A stretch of DNA of 64,000 nucleotides, from NCBI RefSeq assembly GCF_012489685.1, contig NC_080044.1, forward strand, positions 63,164,732 through 63,228,731, read 5' to 3'. A program made the translations under genes and the position numbers. Shown piece by piece: positions 1-11,160 of this stretch. The first letter of the stretch is position 1, and each line of letters begins with the position of its first letter. The notes under the pieces were generated by a model, which saw only the letters and a program-made list of their open reading frames with translations, ran no database searches and was not told where the DNA came from. Source of the DNA: Lotus japonicus. Its lineage: Eukaryota; Streptophyta; Magnoliopsida; Fabales; Fabaceae.

Positions 1-7
1 TGTCAAT

Positions 8-16
8 TTCTTTGTA
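8..16. repeat. 9-bp target-site duplication, left copy
   Basis: The sequence ttctttgta here matches 2148-2156 exactly, bracketing the element at 17-2147. Confidence 0.85.
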
Positions 17-2147
17 GGGTTAATCGTCTACTTGGTCCCTGTCTTTGTCTCGCCGTCTGAAATTAGTCCCTCCCCGGAAAATTTACAAATCTAGGTCCTC
101 TCGTTTGCAATAAGTCTGGAGCAGGTCCTCGTCGGAGCCCGGAGCTCCGGCGAGTGATGAAGTGGCACGCTGACTGTGTTAATAATGCTTACGTGGATTT
201 AAACAAAATTAAAAAATAAATAACAAGTCATATTTATTAATCAAATTAACTAATAATAAATCTATTAACAAATCAAACCCTAATCTAATTAACAAAATCA
301 ATTTCCCCCAAATAAAAAAATTCCTAAATCAATTTGGGATTTATCAGAAGCATACCCACCCAGAAAATCAACCATAACCCAGAAAAACATACCCACCCAT
401 CAAGATTCTTCTTTATCAATTAATCTCTCCACTCACAAATATTTCTCCCTCCACCGTCCACCCCTTATTTTTCATTCTCTTCCTTCTTTCTCAAACCTCA
501 AGATTGCCTCACCCACACATGCTCTTCTTTCATTGATTTTCCTTCTATCTCCAAGAAAACCGAGACATCTCCAACCTCCCTCACCCTTCATCTTCTTCCT
601 CTCAACAAATCAGAAACCCAGAACCACCGAAACTCGCGCCTGCATGCCCACACCACCACCTCCGTCCTCCACCGCCAAGATCCACACACGGTTTCTAGAT
701 CTGAGCATCAATCTGCGAATCGTCTTTGTGTTTTTGTCCTAAGCGATTTGTTCTAGGTCCTTTCAGAGTTGCGAATCGTCTTCCACCGCCCAGTTCTGTT
801 GCTGCATAATTTGGAGGAGCTCTTGGGGTGGCGGCGTTGGTTGTCCTGGGTGCACATGATGGCGGACATGAGGGAGTTAGATACTGAAGGGTCGTAGTCT
901 CCGCCGTTGCAAGGGAGACGCCGATCTGAGTCTCCTGAATTTTTCTCCTGAATCTGGGTTCGATACTGGGTACGGTTTTCTGAAATTGAAAGAAGAAGAA
1001 ATAAATTTGGGTTTGTTGGCTTTATGAGTTTTTGGTTTGGGGTGAGGTTGGGGTTAAGGGTGGCGGTGGGGAGTGGGTGGGTATGGTGGGAGAGGGTGGA
1101 AGGTGAAAAGATGGAGAAATCATGACTTCCCTGCTCTCGATATCGTCTCTCTCTGTTGGACTTCTGGGTTTTGAAAGTTTAGGAATTTTGTGTTTTGTGT
1201 TGTGTTCTGGGATGTTTTGGTGGTTTGGGATTTGATGTGTGAAATATGGTTTCTATAGGTAGATGATGAAGATGAAAATGATGAAGTATATGACTTTTGA
1301 GGGTTTATTTTCTGGGGTTTTATTGTTTCTGGGTTTGAGGAGTTGATTTTATGAAAATGGTGAAGAGCTTGATGAACATGGAAGGATGATTTGCTGGTTT
1401 CTGCAACAGTAAGGCTGAGACTATTTGTGCCATGCCGTGTGTGCATTTTTTCTTTTCCTGTACCTCTTTTTCCAATTAAACTGGGTTTGTAGCACCACTG
1501 GTGCATCTCTTTATTAAACTTGGAATGATGATTATTGATGATGTTGGGGGCTTGGGGCCAACGTATCCTGGGCAATTATTTAGCCACTGTGTTTGCTTTT
1601 TCTGGCTGCGGGTTGCTCTTCATGTGGGGGGATTTGGATCTGGTTTTTGGTTCTAGGTGGAAATGTTGCTTCATAGCTTATTGGATTTATGTTTTTTAAT
1701 TGGTACCTGTTTCGTGTTCTGATAGGTTCTAGATCTTAATTTTTTTCAATTTGGGTATTGTAAAAGGAGGATGAAGATGATGGGATGGAGAAGATGAAGA
1801 TATTTGTGAGATGATAAAGATGATGAACAAGGAGATGAAGATTTTTTATTTTCTGGAAATAGAAAAAAATTATGATGTGTAATTTAATTTAATTTAGTTT
1901 GGGGTTTTAACTTAATTTAATTTAATTTAATTTTCTGATGTGTAATTTTTATTTTTATTCTTTAAATCCACGTAAGCATTATTAACACAGTCATCGTGCC
2001 ACTTCATCACTCGCCGGAGCTCCGGGCTCCGGCGAGGACCTGCTCCAGACTTATTGCAAACGAGAGGACCCAGATTTGCAAATTTTCCGGGGAGGAACTA
2101 ATTTCAGACGGCGAGACAAAGACAGGGACCAAGTAGACGATTAACCC
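17..2147. mobile_element. Non-autonomous Mutator-like element with long TIRs
   Basis: The ends are inverted repeats of about 186 bp (17-202 and 1962-2147), starting gggttaatcgtctacttggt. The element is flanked by a perfect 9-bp direct repeat, ttctttgta, at 8-16 and 2148-2156. A 9-bp duplication with long TIRs is the hallmark of the Mutator superfamily. The interior holds only short ORFs in pyrimidine-rich or purine-rich sequence, and I see no transposase. It is therefore a non-autonomous MULE. The TIR contains a GC-rich palindromic block (cggagctccg) and a cacgtaagc motif near its inner end. Confidence 0.88.
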
Positions 2148-2384
2148 TTCTTTGTATGCATTAATTGATGACTAAGATGAGCCCATGTGGATGTTTATGA
2201 GGAGTGAAATAGTTAACAAGACATCAATATAAATAAAAAATATAAGAGAATTTTCATACAAGAGGATTATATATAACCTGCACAAAACTTTTTCAAGCTT
2301 CTACCATTAGTCTGTCACACTTGCTGTTCAAAAAAAGTTCTTCTACTTTTTAACTTTTTATTCCAGAATAACATTATTTTATGT
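2148..2384. other. Short spacer between two MULEs
   Basis: This stretch begins with the right 9-bp duplication of the first element (2148-2156) and ends where the duplication of the next, much larger MULE begins (2385). It is AT-rich host sequence with no recognisable gene. Confidence 0.6.
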
Positions 2385-2393
2385 TATAGTTAG
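2385..2393. repeat. 9-bp target-site duplication of the large MULE, left copy
   Basis: tatagttag, identical to 17222-17230. It fixes the left boundary of the large MULE at 2394. Confidence 0.9.
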
Positions 2394-2456
2394 GGGTCCC
2401 GCTACCATGGATCCCATCTTTTCGGGCTCTAATTTTGGAGCCCTGTTTTTTACCTA
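2394..2456. repeat. Left terminal inverted repeat of the large MULE
   Basis: This pairs imperfectly with 17160-17221 in reverse complement over roughly 60 bp. The best conserved blocks are catgga, ttcgggctc and ggagccctg. It is the likely transposase binding region. Confidence 0.8.
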
Positions 2457-2886
2457 CCATCACCCTTCCGGTTAAAAAAAAATAAAATTAAAAGTAAATG
2501 TTTTTAGTTAAAGTTTTAATTATTCCATTAATTGCTAATCATGATTCCGCACTAATTACCAGTATATATTCTCAGCTGGAATTAATTTCACATTTCAAGA
2601 AGAAGGACATTCATCTTTACCCTTAGCTCCTTACCTCTGGTTGTACCCCCACCAGCCTCCTCCGGCAGATCCAACCCACGAACCCCGTAACCATAGCAGC
2701 GAAAACAAAGGTATCCTTCGAAATCACGATTTTTCGTTTGTCGTGTTTATAGATCTGAAAACCCCCAATTCGCGTTTTTATGTTGAGATGCTCTTAGTTC
2801 AATTCGAATACACATAACTGATGTTTGTGATTTACTGTTTGTAGATCGCTCCGGCAGCACTCCGGCGATTATTCAACTCTTCAAAG

Positions 2887-5380
2887 ATGGCAACTGGGGA
2901 AGGAGAAAGAAAGATTGATAATGCAGAAGATTTTTTGCAGGTTTGGTAATTATTGTTTTCAAACCTTATTGACGATGCTATCCTTGTTCCTTATTGCGAA
3001 TGGTTTCGTTATTTTTGTTCAGGTGAACGAGGAGTCCGATAGTGATGATGAGAATGAGACTTCTGGTAGTGAGGAAATTGAAGACTTCTGTGATGGTGAA
3101 GATGCTGTGCAATCCATTGGAGAAACTTGTACAATTCCCATAGATGGTGTTGAAGATATGGGTAACATCAATTTCGTCACTTTAACATTTGAAGACATGA
3201 AGAAATACAGGTTTTTAAATCGCAATGTTGCCTGCGATTTTTACAATATGTATGCTCGCTTTAATGGATTTTCTGCCCGTCGGAGCGTTGTCAAGAAAAA
3301 CTTTAAGGGAGAAATTGTGCAGCAGAATTTTGTCTGTCATAAACAAGGTCACAGAGAAGATAGATTTGGGGAAGATGGAGTTCGCAAGCGTGAACCTAGG
3401 AGGGACATTAGGTGTGGATGTTTAGCACACTGCAAGGTCCATATTGATGAATCTGAATATGGTCAACGTTGGGTTGTTAAACATCTCGATGATGGCCATA
3501 GTCACTTGGTTGTCCCTGATAAGCATGTAGGTTTGCTAGCCGGTCATAGGAAGATGTGCGACATGGATGTTTCCCAGATGAACAACATGATTGGAGTTGG
3601 TATTTCACCTCCCCAAGTTTATGCATCATTTGCTGGTGAAGCGGGTGGGTATCTGAATGTAAATTTTAATCAGCGAAACATGTACAATGTATTGGATAAG
3701 GAGAGGAGAAACCAGTTGCCTGATGCAAGAGGTGCATTTGGCTATCTGCGTACTTTGCGAAGCACAGATCCAGACATGTACTGGAGCCATAAGAAGTCTG
3801 AGGAAGGAAAGTTGCTGAACTTGTTTTGGTGCGATGGACACAGTCGTAGAGACTATGGTGTTTTTGGTGATGTGTTAGCATTTGATGCTACGTATAGAAA
3901 AAACAAATATAGTTGCCCACTTGTGGTATTGTCTGGAGTCAACCATCATAACAGGACCATTGTGTTTGGCACAGCAATTGTATCTGATGAGAAAGAAGAA
4001 ACCTATGTATGGCTGCTGGAAAAATTTGTGGATGCAATGAAAGGCAAAGCTCCTGTATCTGTCATTACTGATGGATGCAAGTCCATGACGAATGCGATTA
4101 GAAGAGTATTCCCCGATGCCCACCATAGGTTGTGTGCGTGGCATTTATTGGAGAACGCATGAAGGAATGTGAAGAAGCCCAAATTCGTAGAAATGTTTAA
4201 AAGATGCATGTTGGGTGACTATGAGGTGGCTGGGTTTGAAGATAGGTGGGAAAAGATGGTGATAGAATTTGAAGTTCAAGATGAACCATGGGTGAAGGAG
4301 ACGTATGAGAAGAAGGAAATGTGGGCTTCTGCATACATGCGCGGTCAGTTTTTTGGTGGTTTTAGGACCACCTCGCGAGTTGAAGGCTTGCATGCTCAGC
4401 TCGGTAGATATGTGAATTATAAAAATAATTTGTGTAATTTCTTGAAGAACTTTCACAGGTGCATGACCTACTTTAGGTTCAAGGAGGTTGAAGATGACTT
4501 TAATTCAACACATGGGGAACAAGTGTTGTTGACATCTCTAAAAGCACTGGAGAGGTCCGCATCAAAGATCTACACGCGTAACATATTTCTTCGTTTTAGG
4601 GCTATTCTTCAAAGGGCTTCAACCTGGAGGGTTTTTGGGTTCAAGAGAACAGCAATGTGTGTTATCTACTTTGTGAAGCATTACCCCTCAACTGGAAGGA
4701 ATTGGCAAGTTACTTATTATGAACCTACTAGTGAGTTAAAGTGCAGCTGTGAGAGAATGGAGTCAGTAGGCCTTCCTTGTGATCACATTGTTTCTGTGAT
4801 GGTGCACATAGATATGGTTGAGATTCCTAAATCCCTTGTTCTTGGTAGGTGGACTATTAATGCTAAGGAATCTATTGAGGGCTTTGGAGAAACTGAAATG
4901 AATGAATGGGATCAACTAACAGTCTGTCGATATTCTGCATTGCTTGCAAGTTGTAGAAACCTGTGCAAACTTGCTTGTCGCACAAGTGCACAATTTCTAG
5001 AGACCAAATCACTTGTATTTGAGCACTGTAAAAGACTGAGCAGTAATTCACAGGTTGACGTGACAGCTGGAGATGGTGCTGCTGACCATGGTGCAACAGT
5101 TGATGAGGGACAGGGTGAGGAAGGTGAAGAGAGGCACATTAGGAATCCTGATGTTGTCAGATCTAAGGGATGTGGGGCCATTATCTCTCAACGGTCAATG
5201 AAAGGTAAGCGTACTCTTCGCTGTGGTATCTGTGGCAAGCCAGGACACAACCGCACAACATGCACACGTAGAGATGGCCAAACGTCTACTCAACTAGGAA
5301 CTCAACAAGGAACTCAAGAGGGATCTATTGGTGCTGGTCTCACCCAGAGACTATTTGAAGAAGAAAATGAAAATGTTTGA
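2887..5380 (+). pseudogene. MURA-type MULE transposase with FAR1 domain, one in-frame stop
   Basis: Predicted exons are 2887-2940 and 3023-5380, with an 82-bp phase-0 intron. A 5'-UTR intron at 2711-2844 is likely, and a 3'-UTR intron at 5397-5482 is possible. The product would be about 803 residues. It has an acidic N-terminus, a FAR1-type zinc-binding DNA-binding domain (about 80-195), and a MULE DDE catalytic core with Asp306 (DATY), Asp368 (TDGC) and Glu472 (SRVEG). A SWIM zinc finger follows (CSC...CDH from 592), then a CCHC zinc knuckle (CGICGKPGHNRTTC from 752). The domain order matches FAR1/FHY3-related MuDR transposases, which cut and join the element ends in the nucleus. The frame is broken only by TGA at 4160-4162 (codon 398), just after the conserved WHL motif, and the same frame continues for 405 codons. 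This copy is probably inactive unless the stop is read through. Confidence 0.9.
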
Positions 5381-6123
5381 GACAGATGTTGAGGAGGTAA
5401 CTATCCTCTCTTTTATGATTTCATGTGCTTATGTTGTTCAAATGAATGGTTTCATTGTGCTTAATGTGCGTATAAATTTCAGGTTGTGGATCCTTTTCTG
5501 GTGTGGTTTACGGAGGCTGACGTAGTTTAGTTCTATGGAACCCTAGTATGCGTATAATTAGATTGTGGTGTATTAGGTACAAAACAATTTGTGTTACTGT
5601 TGGATTTGTATTGAGTAAATGTTGAATTGTGTGTATTAAGTTTAATTTGATGTTGGATTCATATTGTGTTATTGTTTTGACTTAATATGTAGTTTATTTG
5701 CATGTTTTGACTTAATATGCAGTTCATATTGGGGTAGGAAAGGGTTTATGAGTGCTGCCTAAAGGTGCACTAATAAAATTAAAAGTGTAGAATGAACGAA
5801 AAACAGAATTTGCCACAAACAACCATATATTTTTCCATAAGTGTGTCAAAAGAAACACCTAAAGATCCAATTACATTTTTTTTTCTGGGCCAGCCCAAAA
5901 TAAAAAGTTAACGGGCCCAGGCCAATAAGCAGCTTCGTAAGCATTACGAGCCAAAAGTGTTAAGCAGGTTCAGAAGCACCAAGATCCACAACATTGGACC
6001 ATTAACCAGGTTCATACACATTACAAACCAAAAGTACGAGGGGAACATACACAGTACCAAAAAACTCGTCTAGTTCTCAAAAAATCTTAAGCTACTATGT
6101 GCATGACCTACTACCACCCAACA
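5381..6123. other. Convergent 3' region between transposase and ULP-like gene
   Basis: This is non-coding, AT-rich sequence between the tail ends of two convergent MULE genes. It probably contains both 3' UTRs, including a possible 3'-UTR intron of the transposase at 5397-5482 (gtaact...ttcag). A GC-richer patch near 5887-5925 (gggccagccc, gggcccaggcc) is the only notable feature. Confidence 0.5.
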
Positions 6124-8925
6124 TCAACTCAGCTTTGTCAGAGTATCCCAGAAGGCCTCACTGCTTGTCTGTAGCTTCCTCCTCTCCTCATTGTACCATC
6201 CAGTCAGCAAAGAAAGAGTCAACCTCATCCTCAAAGGGCTTGGCATCATCTGAAAGTAAAATATGGTAAGCTTCTTTTTGAGTTTAGCTATTGTATTCAA
6301 CAAAAAAGCAGTGAGAGTGAGAGTGTGCTTACACTGACAATAAGATTTGGATTGAATGCATCCTCCATCTCCATCCAATGCATTGTCCAAATGCCAGAGT
6401 GTTTGCTTCAATACATGAAGATATTGTTACGTTAAACAGTCAATGGATTACCAACTATCCAGTAACAAAATATTATTGGCAACTACGGACTACAATGATG
6501 TGGCCAACCTGTTTCCCCAGTTCGGTGTGCCCGTAGCCTCTTTGATTTTCCAGGACGGGAACTTCGCAGCAAGCTTTGTCAACAATGGTGGGTACACCCC
6601 CATTGTCACAATGTCCGATACAGCGGTGGTCTGATTAAAGCACAAATGTGAAGACAACTTCTAATACATTTTCCAGATTTAATTCACAATTATACAAAGG
6701 TTAATATGTTGTACCAAAGTAGTGATCATGTCAGACCGTTGTAGAACATCCATCCGATTCAAATATGAGTCTAGATGGAAAACCTTTTGATGAACAAGGG
6801 AGATGACCATTAAGAACCAATGGCCATATTCATTTCTTATGGGAAGGTAAACCTGTGTCACAAAGAAGAAATTGTAGTCAACACGTGGGAATTCCAAAAA
6901 CAATTTGACATTGACATTGATATTGAATTAAAGTTGACAAGATTTGCTGAGGGATTACATATTTCAGTCTTTCAAAAGGTTTCATCCAGACTTCAGCATA
7001 TGTCTCTGTTAGTTGTTTAATTGAATGTCCCTTGAAAACATCATCATGATCATTGCAAAAAGCAGCAATTCAATGAAATTTTCCATTTTGACCAATATTG
7101 TACTACTATATTATAAACACTATAATTGTTCACGTAACACACCACGAAAGCTGGTGGAAGTGACCACACCGTTGGAGTTATTGCATCATGTTGCACGCAT
7201 GTGCTCTTCATGCTCATTAAGGTTACCATCTGGAATTAATGGAGAAAAGTGTCATGCATACAGTTATGATTGTAATACATTCAGATATTAGTGATTGTAC
7301 TTCTAGTAATGTCTACATTACCTCTAGTCTGATGTCTATCTCTGGGCACATGCAGTGAAAATCTAGCCTGGTCAATGACATGTCTCCCAAACGCATCAAC
7401 ACTTCCCTGTATCCAAATTTCATCCAATTATGTTTTTATGTGACAATTAAGATAATGTTCACGTCGTTAATGTTTAGTAAAAAGATGCTCACCCTACCTC
7501 CAGAGCTGGATGAAACACATAGCAAGCAAGCTTCACTTCAGTCATCCCCAGTAGCATTTCCTCTGTTGGGGGAAAATAGCATAGAATCCCCTATGTCAAA
7601 ACAAACATAAACATGTCATTTTCATCATAAACTGTTGCATCAAAGGAAAATGCAAGAAAAAGGAACTAAAACAACCTGAGGCAATGTGTGACCCTTAGGT
7701 TCTTTCATCTCTTTGAGGATAGCTTCAACTGGCTTCAGAGTAGTATCAATCTCCTTTCCTTTCTTTTTAGGTGTTTCAGCAACTGAAGAAGGTGGTTTTT
7801 CTTTACCCCTTTTACCATTTTTTGGAGTACTTGCAGCAGACAATTTGCCCTTTCCCTTTTTGTCAGGCTTTGGGGGATCTGATGAAGGTAAAATTTCAGT
7901 GCTGTCGCTAACAAGGTCTTCATCTTCATCGGCTTTGGAATCTTTGCCCTTGCGTTTGGTTGGTGTTGGTGAATGAAAAAGTTTTTTCCCTGTTAGTCCA
8001 TCATCTACGTTGAATGCACGAATCAGACTCTGTCGATGCACAACAAAGATATTACACCATCAGCAAGCATACTACAGTACACATACGATTCATAAAAAAA
8101 TAATTTGGTAATGAACCACCATCTGAGTAGGGCTAGGCTGTTCTGGTGTCTTGCGTGCTTTGTTGACTGATTGGTTAACGAATCTTTGACCCCATGTGAT
8201 AGAAAAGGCACCACTCTTGTGTTGTTCATGGCTAAGCATAACCTCGTCATTGTCATCAGCCACGTATTCATCATCTGAAATATATGTCAGCAAGTCAAGG
8301 TCTTCATCCCCAATAAGGTCCACCTCGCGTTTCTTGTTTACAGATTTAGCAGCAATCGTGTTTGGTGTTACGTTCTCACTTGCAGCCACTGGGGTGCAGC
8401 TTTGACTTCCATCAGTTTGTGTTGTTTGTTTTGGAGTGTGCTTCAGATGTGTTACATCACTTGCAGATACTGATTTCCCCATCATGTGAATGGAGTGTTG
8501 TATGCTGGTCATTGTCAAGCTCAACTCGTCAACACGAGTGTTCATCACCTGTTATTAGTAAAAAATACAATTTATTAGAGCTTTTAAACCACATCAGACT
8601 TGATTTATGAATAGCAACTGGAAAAGATAAACTTACCTTGTTCTGCACAAGTGATTTTGTCACCGTTTCAGTAAGGGCTTTAATGGCCATTTTAATTTGT
8701 GAGATATCGTCCTTAACATCCATTCCGTTTCCGCGCCCTTTGTCCTCTATGTGAGCCTTCTCCAACCTGCAGTAAAGAGGACAGAAGTATTAGTTTGAGC
8801 TGAGGGTTTAGGGTTTAAGGGAAAAATAACAAATAGGGTTTATGGTTTAAGTGAACTTACATGTTGTTGTTTGCTTCAACACCGGCAGAGTTCATTGATG
8901 CAATCTCTTCCATGGGATCTTCCAT
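6124..8925 (-). CDS. Ulp1/C48 peptidase-like MULE passenger protein, 12 exons
   Basis: Exons (+ coordinates, transcribed right to left) are 8861-8925, 8637-8766, 8120-8548, 7676-8029, 7493-7590, 7322-7406, 7143-7229, 6959-7030, 6715-6852, 6509-6660, 6333-6405 and 6124-6249. They sum to 1809 nt, an uninterrupted frame of 602 residues with phases matching at all 11 junctions. Residues 1-326 are Lys/Ser/Pro-rich with several basic nuclear-localisation-like patches and an acidic stretch. The C-terminal half resembles the Ulp1 (C48) SUMO-protease fold: VYLPIRNEYGHWFLMV gives catalytic His451 and VFHLDS gives Asp468. The nucleophile segment reads NSKHSGIWTMHWM, so the Cys of the usual C-G-V/I-W/F motif is Ser540 and no Cys lies nearby. 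The protein may be a non-catalytic SUMO binder or a dead enzyme. Intron 9 is only 54 bp. Kaonashi-type MULEs carry related genes. Confidence 0.85.
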
Positions 8926-9577
8926 GGGATCTTCAGATCAACTGTTGACACTTTGGTTGTTGGATTGTTTAAACAGAGGTGCAGTGCATAGAAGTGTCAA
9001 GTGTGTAGAATGTGAATGAAGCACTTCAGACCTTTGTTGAACATAAAGTAGGTGAGCTTACGTGTCACGATTTCATTCGGCCAACCTATTACATTGGGAT
9101 GCTCTCGCTCCTGAAACCTAATTTTCTTCAAAAGTAAACGCGCTACGTGTCCATATGGTGATTGGTTGTTTCTCTTATTTTGGTCCACATTGGGAAGAAG
9201 CTTGTCCGAACAAAATTTTTCCCTCTAAAACCAGTGTGGTTACGTGTCACCGCATAATTGGTTTGAACTACTTATGTCGTACGACGATGTTTGTTTTTAA
9301 TTTTGTCTTAAACTAAACAGCACGCAACTCAACGCTTACTAACTAGTTCAACTATTTAGTTCAATCTAAACAAAGTTGGTTCAGCACATAAATTCTTTAT
9401 CCAGTGGATATGTAGTTGGATCTCCATGTGAGGGGGGCACAAATATTAAGAGGCACAAATTGAAATGCAAAGGAAATTATAGGATTAGGCTCAAACATTG
9501 ATGGGGTATATATACCCAAATTAGCATAATTAACAACAAGGTCCTAACAACAATTAGGTGGATCAGGCAACAACACT
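8926..9577. other. Spacer between ULP-like and hybrid-binding-domain genes
   Basis: This is upstream sequence of the ULP-like gene and downstream sequence of the next minus-strand gene. I see no ORF with recognisable content. A perfect 14-bp palindrome gggtatatataccc sits at 9504-9517, just past the stop codon of the neighbouring gene. Confidence 0.5.
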
Positions 9578-10021
9578 TTAAAATATGAGCTGCCATATCT
9601 TCAATAGGATTACACCCACGAATATTCCAAAAAGAATGGCACCACCAGTTGTTAGTTTGCCTTCAACAATTTCTTCTTTGACAGTTGGGGCTTCATGTGG
9701 ATGAGAACTCTTGATTGGTTCTTGAATGTCCGTAAGTTGTGGCATACACTCATCTCCAGGAAGTGATTTAGTTTGCACATCTCCAGCAATTGACATGTCC
9801 ACATGAGCCATTTCATATTTCGTTGACATTGCTTTGGCCCAGTACAGGTTCCATGCTGACAAAGCTTCTTCCTCACTGTTATATGCCTTGTACAAATTGC
9901 CTGAGAATCCAGAAACCTGATTGTTACACTCACCCCATGAAGAGTATATCCCTGGCTCCCTACCCTTGAAAACCACATATCTTTTGGATCTTGGACGCTG
10001 GTGGATCATTGGAGCCTCCAT
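9578..10021 (-). CDS. RNase H1-type hybrid-binding domain protein with C-terminal membrane anchor
   Basis: A single-exon frame of 147 residues starts at ATG 10021-10019. A start at TTG 10030 would add only three residues and is less likely. Residues 15-57 match the RNase H1 N-terminal hybrid-binding domain (Pfam Cauli_VI): YVVFKGREPGIYSSWGEC, then QVSGFSGNLYKAYNSEEEA. This fold binds RNA-DNA hybrids and dsRNA in cellular RNase H1 and also occurs in caulimovirus viroplasmin proteins. The catalytic RNase H domain is absent. A polar linker follows, then a hydrophobic C-terminus (about 124-147, GAILFGIFVGVILLKIWQLI) that looks like a single tail-anchor helix. A TATA box lies about 90 bp upstream on the same strand. 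Function is unknown; the domain order suggests a membrane-tethered nucleic-acid-binding protein. Confidence 0.8.
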   Translation of the reverse strand: MEAPMIHQRPRSKRYVVFKGREPGIYSSWGECNNQVSGFSGNLYKAYNSEEEALSAWNLYWAKAMSTKYEMAHVDMSIAGDVQTKSLPGDECMPQLTDIQEPIKSSHPHEAPTVKEEIVEGKLTTGGAILFGIFVGVILLKIWQLIF

Positions 10022-10105
10022 ACCACACAACAGAAGCTAATTTGCAAGGGAAGAACTTGTTTGTCTAGGTGAATGTGATTAAATAAATGGATAAAAGTAA
10101 AGGGC

Positions 10106-10116
10106 CATATATATAG
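10106..10116 (-). promoter_or_regulatory. TATA box for the hybrid-binding-domain gene
   Basis: On the minus strand the sequence is ctatatatatg, about 90 bp upstream of the ATG at 10021. The spacing fits a short 5' UTR. Confidence 0.55.
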
Positions 10117-10199
10117 GCAATGTGCCTTTACTAGCCGTTGTGATTGTTTAAATGTGACACAACCTAAAGGATAAACAAAGTTTGCTTTAATTGCAGTTT

Positions 10200-11160
10200 T
10201 CATAGAAGTAACATCACATCTCTGTACTTGGTCCCCATTTCCTCATTACTACATTCCACTACACACGTATAATGACCCTATTGTCCTTGTTCATCAAATG
10301 AGGGAGATTCCAAAATTTAATTGATTTAAATTTTTGAAAACAAATTTTGTAAGAAACAAAATTTACTAAACATAAGGTTGCTTTTTATGTGCTTCTTAAT
10401 ATGACTTATATGGGTCCAATAATTAAGTTTTAGTTCATAGGGTTACCCTAGTTCATATACACCATAAGTTAATGAGGGGTCATTAATGTAATTCAGTAAC
10501 CACAATCCAATTGATAAAACCCTCCATCCACATGTGAGGTCTCCACTTATTGCTTTTTGTCTCATATAAACCTTGACCTGATTGGCTGATTTCAATTTCT
10601 TTCACATTTTAGTGGTGCTGCAATGACTGACTTTGTACCGTGATTGATTGTCATAGGGTTCCGTAAAGATCAATCAAGCAACTCTGTCGCTGGCGCTGCT
10701 ACGTCTGACGCAGCTGAACCTATCGCAGGCCTACGTCACCTACGATTTCAAGCTGGCTCCATCTACTTTGATTTGAATTGATTTGACATTTTCAGCGAGA
10801 GAGAGGAAAGGCGGTTTCCATTACCGATAACTGTATTATCTGAATAAATTAGGACGTTCTAAATTAATTAGGGTCATGATCTTAATCAACAAGTCTTATT
10901 GAACACTATACGTCATAATCTTCGTCAAATAGATCTAATCACACAGTAATTAACCCAATTAACCTAATCAACTACAATGTGAAACACCCTTAATTATAAT
11001 AATCTTACATAACAAGTGCTACTCAAACCTAAATTATCCTAATCATAAAATCCTAATCAACCGTAATCACACTTAACTTATCCTATTCATGAATTTCTAA
11101 TAATTGATATTTTGAAAAAAAATAATTTTTTATTTTCAAAATATCAATTATCAGACATTT
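10200..11160. other. Non-coding MULE interior between anchor-protein gene and tandem array
   Basis: I see no coding sequence here. A GC-richer patch at about 10680-10760 (gctggcgctgctacgtctga) stands out from the AT-rich background but gives no convincing protein. From about 10860 onward the sequence is built of degenerate pieces such as cctaatca and accctaat, which look like eroded copies of the array that follows. Confidence 0.45.
11101..11150. repeat. Perfect 18-bp inverted repeat (hairpin) beside the tandem array
   Basis: The arm taattgatattttgaaaa (11101-11118) is exactly reverse-complementary to 11133-11150, with a 14-nt AT-only loop. It sits about 10 bp before the first array unit. 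Confidence 0.8.

Noticed and set aside
1120..1575. 151-codon minus-strand ORF
   Set aside because: It lies wholly inside a non-autonomous MULE, is rich in Ser/Asn/Thr/Lys from low-complexity DNA, and shows no domain.
2941..3022. Upstream start at 2915 for the transposase
   Set aside because: The frame 2915-3022 reads through a typical intron (gtttggt...gttcag). The spliced start at 2887 gives a better, acidic N-terminus in the same frame.
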